DNA of 32,339 nucleotides from Rhizophagus sp. LPA8_4_AMF (taxonomy: Eukaryota > Glomeromycota > Glomeromycetes > Glomerales > Glomeraceae). A model generated the notes under the pieces. It saw only the letters and a list, made by a program, of their open reading frames with translations. It ran no database searches and was not told where the DNA came from. The stretch covers positions 1 to 32,339 of the forward strand of contig JADRCO010000500.1 of assembly GCA_021464525.1 (NCBI GenBank), in the 5' to 3' direction. Below, one piece after another: positions 20,100 through 29,688 of this stretch. The position numbers were made by a program, and so were the translations under genes. Each line of letters begins with the position of its first letter. Position 1 is the stretch's first letter.

Positions 20100-22857
20100 T
20101 TAACTTGCTCTAAAAATCATCGTTAATAAATGTCTAAATTCATGAAATTGTTGTTCATTAGCAGTTTTTGGTAATAAAAATGAAACAGTTTTAGCATCAT
20201 TTTCTTTTGCGGTAACATGTTTAGGTAATCTACTATTTTCAATCATAAAACCTTTTGTACATTTTAATACTAATTCACCTCTACGATAAAGTAATTTTTC
20301 ATCTAAATTTGGATCGGAAAATACATCAACTTCTGATGGTAACATTAAAAATGGTAATGATATTGTCGAAATATCAAATCTGTTTACTGTTCTTAATATA
20401 TTACGTAATCCATCTATTACACGTGAACGATATGTTAATTCCGATTTTTGAATTGCTATGAAAAAAAGGAAAAGGTAAATATTTTACTTATATAAATCTG
20501 TTGATAAATTATATGACTATAACTTACATTCAAAATCAATCACCAAATGAAATACTACATGAACTAAAGGTAAGTTGGAATGTCTCGTAATAAAGAAATC
20601 ACCTAATTATATAAACATTTTTATTAGCGATAATACAATTACGTATATTTTAAATATTGAATAAGTAGTATTCATACCTTCTTGTAAAGAAGGACTATCA
20701 ATAGGATAATCATTTTCAATAGCTTCTAATTGAGTTTCAACCTTATCAAAATGAAACTCCGTAGTTTCATTACATCTCTCAAAAAAATTTTTATTGGCAC
20801 TTTTTCCTAATTTATATTTAGACCAATCCCTTGGAGTTAATAACAAAATGATAGCGGTTAAATCTTGAGAATATAAATTAGCAGCAGTTTGAGCTATATA
20901 AGCCATATTACGAGTAGGTTCATTAGAATATTCAAGTAATTCATCCATATCAGAAACTAATAATCTAAGATTATGAGTAACTTTAACTTGATTTCCTAAC
21001 GATATTGTAAACGATTCAACTAAACGAGAATCATCCATAATATTATTCCCATTTCCATTGCCTTCTTCAAACCCAAAATTTTCCATAGCTCGATTAAACC
21101 ATACACTTAATTTTTTAACGGAAGAATTATGTGATTGGGTCGTCATATTTTTTTGTTGAAGAAACATCATTGGTGTCCAACCTTTTTTCTCTTGTTTTTG
21201 ATTTTGGTGTGCTGTTATTTGCAATTGTCTACCGCTTGATTTGGTACGACGTAAAGATTGTTGTTGTGCTTGACTAATAATCGGAGTTGAAGAACGTCGT
21301 GGAATTGGAGGTATACTTGTTCCATTTGCTATTTGTGCATTTACTTTATCCGGATTTTCAAGCAATAAATCTATTGCTTGTTCCTATATAATAAAAACAA
21401 TAAAAATCAGGAAAAGTTAAATCAAACAAAATTATTGTAAATAGTGATAAAATCCAATTATAATATAATGTAGTACCAAGTTTCGATTTGTCATCTCGAG
21501 AGCCGTTTTAGCTTGATCGACTGTGAAGCCAAGTTCTTTTATCTTCTCTATTGAAAATGAATCATATTCCTATAATGAAGAATTCAAAAGGATTAAATTA
21601 CTAAAATAAATAATAACATATTTCGGAAAATAATATACTTACATTAATATTTTCATTAACATTACCCGTTAACTTTTCATCAAAATTATTCATAGTGATA
21701 GGAGATAAAGTAGGTGAACATACAACATCAGCTAAACTACTTATACTTCCAGCCCTACTTCTATTTCCAGCAGATTTACTACCATTTGTAGATTTGTTTT
21801 CTAATTTTAATAATTCTTTTGATAATTTATCAGTTTGATTTTCTTTTTCTTCTCTTTTCATTTCATTTATAACCTCTGATACAATTTCTCTACCATCTAA
21901 TCTGAACACCAAATTAACATCCATTGTATTACACTGTTGTTCCGTTAACAAACGTTGATGCGCTTCATATAATTTTAAAACAAAATTACTATATTCTTTC
22001 TTTTGCAATCTTTGAATTTCTTCTAATTCTGATAATAATGATACCTTTAGAAATTCAACTTCCTTAAAAAGTTAATGTATTGAGAAAATTAGAAAACTTT
22101 TATAAAAAAAAATTTACAAAAAAAGTCAATACCTCAATTTGTCTTTCCATTACACCATCTTCTAACCTATTGTTGGATTCTGCCATAAATTCAACCTCTT
22201 TTAAATGTCGTTCACTAATATCTGATATCTTTTTTTCTCTTTTACTAATAAAATCTTTTAGTGCTTGTTTATAATTATACTCCAATTGTACAAAAGTATC
22301 AAAAATTGACGGTACTGGTGAATGAACTAATGTATGATATGCTTTAGGAAATATATCCTTTTAAAAAGTAAAAGAAATAAATTATATTTAAGAATCAGAT
22401 TTTTGACTTTAAATTATTTTTCTTTAAAAAAAAGTAAAAAACTTACTTCAGCTGGAGCATCATTAAAACGAACTGTATGTTTTTGATATTTTGCTACAAG
22501 TTCTGACCTAATTTTGTTCGCTTCTGATTCATTTTTAACTACGAAAATAAAATTCATATATATTTCAATAAAATTTTTATTCTTCTAAATTATTAAATTC
22601 CAATTCATATCATACGTACCTTTAGCGTCACTTTCCATATCTTTACGCAAACTTTCCAAAATTAATGCCTCAATAATAGATAAGATTGATAATTCTAAAT
22701 AACATGGTATATTATTTTCCATCATAAAATGTCTTACTACATCTAATAATAATTGACCTTTTTTAACTGTTATTGTAAGTTTTATGGGATTATTATTTGG
22801 CGGTAAACTTAAATCTAAAACTATGTTTAAATTTTTCAATACTTTTGTTGGACTCAT
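20100..22857 (-). CDS. C12orf4/FERRY3-like protein, eight exons (734 aa)
   Basis: Exons on the minus strand are 22857-22620, 22538-22447, 22357-22133, 22062-21643, 21569-21477, 21383-20678, 20602-20528 and 20455-20100. All junctions are GT..AG, introns are 70-93 nt, and the phases agree. The product matches animal C12orf4 (DUF2362; now FERRY3, a subunit of the Rab5-effector FERRY complex that links mRNAs to early endosomes) along its length. Matching segments include AYHTLVHSP near 117-125, VESFTISLGNQ, FHFDKVETQLEAIE, the split-exon segment DFFITRHSNLP (593-603), DGLRNILRTV, and RGELVLKCTKGFMIE near the C-terminus. Residues about 332-371 form a UBA-like helix bundle (LGFTVDQAKTALEM, then NLEQAIDLLLENP). 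A Ser/Asn-rich linker (about 255-315) makes it longer than the roughly 550-residue human protein. The animal comparison is from memory of the family. Function in fungi is inference. Confidence 0.88.
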
Positions 22858-24975
22858 GGTTTTAGAATTTTTGGAGAATTGTATGTGATCCTGAAGAGGG
22901 ATTAATTCGTATTAGATCCAAGGAAAAAAGATAAATCTGTGAAACGTTATACTTATCCAAAAAATGACGTACCTTGATTAAATTCTACGATTAACCGGAT
23001 TAACCGCCAAAAAAAAACAAATCTTCTATACTGACGGTAATAATTGATTTTTCCAATTCGTTTATATGAAATATATCATAATTAGATTTTTGCTTTTTGT
23101 TTTATATTTAGTTATATATAATTGTTTATTTTTGAAAAACAACTTACATTACCTACAAATCTTGTTTAAATTATTTTTTTCTCGATTTTTTTTTTTAAAT
23201 TAAAGTCTATTAATGCGAGTAATTAATTATTATAATTAAATTAAAAATTTTAAGAAGAAAAGAAAAAAATTTTTTCTTTAGCGGTTAAGAAAAAGAAATT
23301 TTCGTTAAAAAAGAAAAAAAATTTTTTCAAAGTTAGTTTTTAATTAGATATTTGCATCGTTTGTTTTGATTAATGTAACGTATAAACAAAAAAAAAGTGG
23401 GTGATTTTTCTTTTCTCATTCAGATTAAGAAATGATCCGGATACCTGAACACTACCTGAACGCCAATTATGCACGTGCCACTCTAATCAGGAAGATCGTG
23501 GCTTGACAAGTAGGGTATGTGCGATAAAGTACATGACTACATGAAGTAATGAACTACATGAGTGTACATTAGACGTGAATTGAATAATGTGGGGGAATCA
23601 ATCTAATTGCGGAGAAAATAATGACCTACTGCGGATGACTTTTATGAATAATGACATCTGTATCAACAATATACAAATTTGAATAAATTGTTTTCTTGAG
23701 AAAAAAAATTGATAGTAATTAATTAGACATTGAATATAATATAGATATTGTATGAATATGCATATTGAACAAAACCAACAAAACAAAAAAAAAAAAACAT
23801 TGGAATAAAATAATTATTCTCGCGTGTACATAATGAGATACGATACATGTAATATGGCATAATTATTTCCTTTTGTTTGCATCCTTCAAACGCTTTGGAC
23901 TCTCTCTCTTGCATGTAAAAAAAAAGGAAAATATTCTTATCAAAGCCTCAATATATTATTTCGGTTATAGGTTCGCGTAAATTGGATCTTTTAAGATAAT
24001 CAATAAATTAACTGATATAGGTTTGTGCTTGGTCAACGTGTTTTGACTGTAATACCTTAATTATATTCTCGTGTTTGACTTGTAGTACGATAGAGAGATA
24101 ATATAGTATTTACTGCGCATATATATATCACCAAAAATGAGTTCATTCATAAAAATTTAAAGATTTAGCTTAATTAAGTTTAAAGTTTAAGTTTATTACG
24201 TTTTTCGTGATACATCAAATTTCTTAAGAGGATATGATAGGACAATTTATTTTTGACAATGGGTAAAGTTAAAAAAGCATATTGTTCAAAGAAAAAGTTA
24301 ATAGTATAGTATTAGCGACGAAGTAATAATCTAAGTTTTTTAAAAAATCTTTTTTCCAAGTGAACGCCAGTTCTTTATTAGCGAAATGCACATATTTTAA
24401 AATACAAACATTTCACCTATTAAAAGATACATATAATAAAAAAACTAAACCATATTTTTCTATAGATCGACTTCTTTATTTACCAAATTAATTTTTTTTA
24501 TTTATAACACAAAAAGTTTATTAAAAGTATTGTTTGTAATAAAACAATGAGAAATTTTCAAATTCAGTCAATAAAAAAACAATATTAATTATTATAATAT
24601 GATATGAGAATCGTTTCTATACTAGTAAGCTTTTTATTTTATACTTTAGGAGAAATTAATATATATAGACTTTGTTTGTGAACTTATTTATTTCTCCTTT
24701 GGAGCTGTTTCATAAAAACTTATTTGCTGTCAGTCAGTCATTCAGGAAGAGAGCAAGAAATAAAAACCATCAAATAAACGTTAAAATAATATATATATAT
24801 ATTTATATTTATTATATATATATATTTTTTTTTTTTTTTTTACACACACACATTATATTTCCTTTCTCCCTTATTTTTTTTTTTAAAAAAAAATAGTTTT
24901 TCTTTTCCTTTAAAGGAATAAAATTTGAAACATATTTTTTTTTTATCAATAACTTCGGAAATAAATTAAGAAAAA
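22858..24975. promoter_or_regulatory. Divergent intergenic region, FERRY3-like and BTB genes
   Basis: A 2.1-kb region between two genes read in opposite directions, so both promoters should lie here. It has many A and T runs (23150-23330), a TA microsatellite followed by about 17 T (24789-24840) and CT-rich tracts (24860-24925) close to the BTB start. Pyrimidine tracts near the start codon are common in fungal promoters and leaders. No other gene was recognised; the short open frames here are low complexity. Confidence 0.5.
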
Positions 24976-25719
24976 ATGTCGACAGCAACATCATCAAGAA
25001 TGACTTCAACAATTCCACAAAATTCACCTTTTCCACAAAACGCAGGATTTCCACAAAATACGTATCCACAAAATTCATTTTCATCATATTCACAAATCCC
25101 AAGAAATTTACCGCATCAACAAAATCAATATCATCAATCCGTTAAGCAAGTTCAAGAACATTCATCATCATCATCATCCTATTCATCTTCTTCCTCAACT
25201 TCATCACCAGCATCAGCATCATTTCCATTAAGCGCACTTCCACCTTCATTCGAACATAGTCATTTAATAGACGGCATTCCTGTAACATACATTCTCGAAA
25301 AATTACATTTATTAGGTCCAACTTATTATAATGATAAAAAAACTGCTTATGCTGAACTTCATATTGATTCTCTTCCTAATACTACTTTTTTCGTTCATAA
25401 AGAATATCTTATACTTCAATCAATCTTTTTTCGTCAAATATTTGAAAGAGTAAAAATTGGTGATTGTATAACAATCACTCTTCCTACCGCTCCTGAAACT
25501 TTTCAACCTATATTGGAATATTTATATACTGGTGATGAAGACAAATGGTATGATACTATGACTATAGAGAATTGGTCAAATATTTATAAGAATGTCCAAT
25601 TTCTTGGATTATGTTCTGAAGCTAAAGCTGTTTGTATGACTTTCTATGAAAATGAAATTGAACCTACTTTACATGATGAAACTGATTGGTATACGCCACA
25701 TATTAATGTGGCTAAGTAA
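24976..25719 (+). CDS. BTB/POZ protein with low-complexity N-terminus (247 aa)
   Basis: An intronless gene distinct from the BTB-BACK-SPRY family. Residues 1-85 are Ser, Pro, Gln and Asn rich, with repeated PQN units (SPFPQNAGFPQNTYPQNS) and a serine run at about 63-80 encoded by TCA/TCT repeats. After a short linker, residues about 112-235 form a BTB-type fold: AYAELHIDSLPNTTFFVHK, YLILQSIFFRQIFE, ITITLPTAPETFQPILEYLY and TG, then helices through FYENEIEP. There is no BACK, SPRY, Kelch or MATH domain, so it may act as a dimerising adaptor or transcription-linked BTB protein. The start is the first ATG after the AT- and CT-rich leader. The expandable Ser and PQN tracts could vary between strains. 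Confidence 0.85.
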   Translation: MSTATSSRMTSTIPQNSPFPQNAGFPQNTYPQNSFSSYSQIPRNLPHQQNQYHQSVKQVQEHSSSSSSYSSSSSTSSPASASFPLSALPPSFEHSHLIDGIPVTYILEKLHLLGPTYYNDKKTAYAELHIDSLPNTTFFVHKEYLILQSIFFRQIFERVKIGDCITITLPTAPETFQPILEYLYTGDEDKWYDTMTIENWSNIYKNVQFLGLCSEAKAVCMTFYENEIEPTLHDETDWYTPHINVAK

Positions 25720-26017
25720 CTATCTCTATTTTACTTTATTTTTTATAATTAGTTATAGTTTGTACAGATTATTTTAATTTTATGTATATTACAATCTTTT
25801 AATTTCTTTACTCATTAAAAAAAAAAAAAAATTGTAATTTATTTGACAAAAATCTAATAAAACTTTTTTTTAAAAAAAAATCATGTTTTTTTTTTATTTA
25901 TAATGCTGCGGCGTTAATATTAGTGACGAGCAACATGAAACTTACCTTGTGTAACATATTTTAATATAAAAATGATTCTGAAACTTGACCATTTTCCGTT
26001 TCTTCGTTATTTTTAAT
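25720..26017. other. Spacer between BTB gene and ALG14
   Basis: AT-rich spacer with A and T runs at about 25819-25890. It contains a short upstream open frame (25972-26016, 14 codons) that ends one base before the ALG14 start codon. Confidence 0.6.
25972..26016 (+). promoter_or_regulatory. Possible uORF of ALG14
   Basis: ATG at 25972 opens a 14-codon frame whose TAA (26014-26016) ends one base before the ALG14 ATG at 26018. If the transcript starts upstream of 25972, ribosomes would read this first and could reinitiate. The transcription start is unknown. Confidence 0.35.
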
Positions 26018-27001
26018 ATGCTTATCTATTTTTTTATCTCATCATTAATTCTTTTACTTTTCTTAATAAGATTACATCAAGTATTACCACCACATAAAGA
26101 TAAAATTACTCGATCTATACATCCTCCTAAACCACCATTTAAAACTTGTATAGTATTAGGATCCGGTAAATTTTCAAATCTCTCTTTGATAATCTTTTCT
26201 TTTTTTCATCTTAATTAATTTACGTTTAATTTATAGGAGGTCATACAATGGAAATGTTACAATTGGTGGAAGGATTGGATTTTCAAGAAATTTATCGACC
26301 AAGAATATATGTTATCGCAAATAATGATCATTTAAGCTTAGAAAAAGTTTATGAATTTGAAAATAGAAAAACTGGTGATAAAAGTAATAAATATGTAACT
26401 TACGCATATTTCAAATATATTTTAATTTTCTATATAATTATATATAAACTAACTAAACACATTATTTATTTTAAATGAAATTTATATAAGTATAAAGTTC
26501 TATTAATACCAAGGAGTAGACAAGTAGGACAATCATGGTTAACGACTCCGTTCAGTATTTTTAAAGCATTATTAGCAAGTATAAACTTAATATTTGGAGA
26601 TTCACCTGATCTAGTAATGAAATTCAAGTATAAAAATTTTATTTTGATTAATTTGAAATATTACTTACTCTTTTTTTATTAATAGATAATATGTAATGGA
26701 CCAGGAAGTTGTATTCCTGCTTGTGCTATCTCTTATCTTCCAAGGGTAATTTACAAATATTGAATTAAATATTATAAATAATTATATTTTTTAAACCTAT
26801 TATTTATTTTATTTTCTTTTTTTTAATTAGATAATGGGACTAAAGTGGATAAAATTAATTTACGTGGAATCTTTTGCTAGAGTTAAAACATTATCATTAA
26901 CAGGAAAATTATTATATAGATTTGTGGATAGATTTTTGGTACAATGGATTTATCTTACAGAAAAATATCCTAGAGCTGAGTATATAGATATTCTTGTATA
27001 A
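26018..27001 (+). CDS. ALG14: ALG14, UDP-GlcNAc transferase subunit, five exons (219 aa)
   Basis: Exons are 26018-26165, 26237-26394, 26491-26613, 26686-26745 and 26831-27001. All introns are GT..AG, 71-96 nt, and the frame is kept. ALG14 is the ER membrane anchor that recruits the catalytic ALG13 to add the second GlcNAc to dolichol-PP-GlcNAc in N-glycan precursor synthesis. Residues 3-19 form the N-terminal membrane anchor (YFFISSLILLLFLIRL). Then come the hallmark VLGSGGHTMEML (46-57, split by intron 1), IPRSRQVGQSWLT (108-120), ICNGPGSCIP (145-154), IYVESFARVKTLSLTGK (near 172-188) and FLVQW (near 196-200). Length agrees with human (216) and yeast (237) ALG14. The start is the ATG directly before the membrane segment; an in-frame TTG lies further upstream but is not needed. 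Confidence 0.93.
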
Positions 27002-27261
27002 ATTATAAATTATTAATTATTTATACAAGTTTACATAATTATACAAATAATTATATTATATATTTAATACTTAATAATTTATTGGTTTAATATTAATTAA
27101 TAATTTTTTTAAAAAATAATTATTTATAGAATTAGGCATTTCAGGAAAACAACTTATAGATTATTTAAAATAAATAAAAATAGAATAACAAATTTATTCA
27201 TTTCTATCTTTTAAATCAATACATAGATTTTTTCTTATTTTAAACGTACATCTATCTACAC
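27002..27261. other. AT-rich 3' flank of ALG14
   Basis: Extremely AT-rich spacer. A short frame near 27128-27171 (ELGISGKQLIDYLK, then stop) is too short to call. Nothing else was recognised. Confidence 0.4.
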
Positions 27262-27351
27262 AGTGAAATTCGATATATCGGAACCTCGATATAACGGATT
27301 TTGTCAAATTTTACTAATGGAACGGATGGTTCCATTATATCGAATTTCGCT
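27262..27351. mobile_element. MITE with CGATATA-type inverted ends
   Basis: A 90-bp perfect-length hairpin. The left arm 27262-27285 (AGTGAAATTCGATATATCGG then AACC) pairs with the right arm 27328-27351 at 21 of 24 positions. An inner TCGATATAACGGA repeats the motif. CAGTG and TCGATATAACG-type ends are typical of non-autonomous pogo/Tigger-like (Tc1-mariner superfamily) elements. A TA target duplication is not clear. The family call is from terminal sequence only. Confidence 0.65.
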
Positions 27352-28522
27352 AAATATTAACCGTATAATCTGATTATATTTGTCTGTAAAAGTCCAAATA
27401 ATACATGCAGCAAAAAATATTTACACTATTGTACATCGACCCATTACTGGTAAGGGTCCAATAATTTACTTTTTGAACAAGAGATTTGTCTAAAATAATA
27501 TAACTTTAAGCAGGCTACTAATATAATTGATGAAATATTATAATAACTTAATAAATAAAAAGTCACAAGAAAATAGTATCACAGTAAAAACAAATTATCA
27601 GATGACACAAATTTAAGTCTTTTAATTAGCAATTTAAATTTTAATTCATTAGAACAAATATATTATGGAATTGGATTATTTAATTATTCAATAAAAATGG
27701 AAAATATTAAAAAGTTAATTTTTTATATACTATACAAAATACAAATCCAGAAAAATATAAAAATTGGATTAAAAAAATTCTTGATAAAAAATATATAATA
27801 GATTTAAAATTTTCTGTATAAAAGTCAATATATATAAACAATTTTCAAATTAAATAAAGTTTCATTATATTTACAATTTTGATAGTTAATATTTTAGCAT
27901 ATTTATAAAAATTAAAATAAAGAAAATAAATTATTTAAACTTAATATATATTTTAAATAATTTATAATTAAAGAAATTTCTAATATATTTATACAACTTT
28001 ACTTTTTAAATATAATAATACAGGTCCTTGGATACCAAGTTTCTTTGACCATAAGGAAATTCCTCTAAAATGGAATACTAATCCGTATTCCTACCCATGC
28101 AAAAATAACATTCACCGACAGTGCACATATGAGGTCACTTAAAATGATGGGTGGTAATATAATTAATAACATTAGATAGATTGTAATTGCAATTTTTATT
28201 TGTATATTATAATATTAATTCTAATAAATTATATCATGTGCTGCAGAAAAAAATATATATATATAATAATATAAAATATAATGTATTTTATAAACTTTTT
28301 AATTATTTACCAATATTTTTTAAAATTATATTTTAATATTATAAGAGAATTTGCAAATTAATATATTTTTTTACTAATATTATTCATATTATATTATTTT
28401 AAAAATTTTCATTATATTTTATTTTTATAATTATATTATAATTTAATATATATTACTTAAAAATTTTCCTTATATTATACCTACTTATAAAGTTATACTA
28501 CTAGTTATAATTATATTAAGTA
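27352..28522. other. Very AT-rich region with unassigned scraps
   Basis: No gene. A less AT-rich island at about 28020-28160 contains a small hairpin (GGAATACTAATCCGTATTCC) and the start ACAGGTCCTTGG; it might be another small decayed element. A coding-like relic at 27601-27824 is listed separately. Confidence 0.4.
27601..27824 (+). pseudogene. Coding-like relic, family unknown
   Basis: A frame of about 65 codons stays open to 27798 in DNA where stops should be frequent, and reads DDTNLSLLISNLNFNSLEQI and onward. A second frame overlaps its end (NPEKYKNWIKKILDKKYIID) and closes at about 27824. The composition (Asn, Lys, Ile, Leu) follows the AT bias, so chance is not excluded. No domain was recognised. 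Confidence 0.25.
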
Positions 28523-29452
28523 CAGTTAACCTCTTTTATATTCACACCCTTTATTACCAATAAATGGTATAACTATATAAGGATGTGCTTATAATTAACT
28601 TATATAATTACATGATTTTAATATTATCCATATAATTTTCTATTAAAGCATTATATTATTAAGTAAATCATAAGCCTTGATTCTATAATATAATAATTTT
28701 ATTATAATTTTATAAAGTATTGAAATATTTTTAAATTTATTTAAAAGCCATTAAAAAATTTTCAAAAAAATAAATTTTTGTTATACAAAGTTGTAATTTT
28801 AGCCTGTACATAAATTTGACCTAAATTACACTATTATATATGATTGTATAATAGGTGCAGTTAAACTTTTATATACTGATATTCTATGTACTAATAATTG
28901 TCTATACTGATAAATTTTCTATATTCCATTTCACAATTAATAAAAAAATCTACTAATATTATATATAGTTTCACAATGTAACATGTACTGATACTTTTTT
29001 TTGCCCCTTTATAATTAATATATAGTAAGATGTACTAATATTTTAGATTACACTAATATTAATTTAGGCTAACACTATAAATTTGGCCTGAATTAATATA
29101 AAATCCCATTCAAATCATATTACATAAGATTTTATTAGCTATTTGAAGATTGTATAATGCTAGCAAGAATTGGAATTTTGGCTTACATTAAGATTTACTG
29201 ATGACTAATATGTAACAATAATTTAATATACTGATATATTTTTCCAAAATAACAGTATCAGTATATAGAGGTCTAACTGTATTTTACTTATATTTATTAT
29301 ATTATTAGATTAAAAATTGGTGTGATTATACTTATAACTAATGAAGTAATTATAAAAGAGATATTTATTATACAAAAAATTTGGGACCAAATAAAGTATG
29401 CTTAAAGGAAGGGAAAGTTTATACAGGATATGTTTATAAAGGGAGTTAACTG
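28523..29452. mobile_element. TIR element with TA duplication, outer copy (930 bp)
   Basis: The ends are exact inverted repeats, CAGTTAAC at 28523-28530 and GTTAACTG at 29445-29452. Each is flanked by TA (28521-28522 and 29453-29454), the target duplication of Tc1-mariner elements. Beyond the first 8 bases the arms are only partly similar (CTCTTTTATATTCACACCC against TCCCTTTATAAACATATCC). The interior is AT-rich with many short TACTGAT and TACTAAT repeats and no transposase. It contains a second TIR pair (next feature). Confidence 0.6.
28858..29279. mobile_element. Inner TIR element within the 28523-29452 element
   Basis: The inner ends are CAGTTAAACTTTTATATACT then GAT at 28858-28880, and its inverted partner at about 29257-29279 (20 of 23 positions pair). 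The terminus CAGTTA is the same as that of the surrounding element, so this is either a relative inserted into a relative or a set of subterminal inverted repeats of one element. The right flank is TA; the left flank is TG. Confidence 0.5.
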
Positions 29453-29688
29453 TATTTGCAAATTTAATATATTTTACTTTAATATAAATGATTTTTATTT
29501 TGTTTAACCTTAGGGCGATGACATATATTAACTAATATTTTAGAGGGTGGAGGGGTGTTAGAAGATCTTAGGTTGTACACACATATATACAATCACGTGA
29601 TAATAGTGGCTTATACTTTATTCGTAAAATTCACATTTTATTTTTTTTTGTATAACAAATAGAACCAATAGGCAATAGTTTATTAGTT
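29453..29688. other. Spacer between MITE and transposon
   Basis: AT-rich, with one GC-richer patch (29505-29575, GAGGGTGGAGGGG). It lies just past the 3' end of the transposase remnant and may belong to that element. No inverted end was found. Confidence 0.35.

Noticed and set aside
23598-23914. Minus-strand frames with many aromatic residues, looking like membrane segments
   Set aside because: Hydrophobic appearance comes from A/T-run composition; there is no conserved start, splice site or domain.
24672-24896. Plus-strand frame of 74 codons before the BTB gene
   Set aside because: Its second half is encoded by a TA microsatellite and a poly-T run, so it is low complexity.
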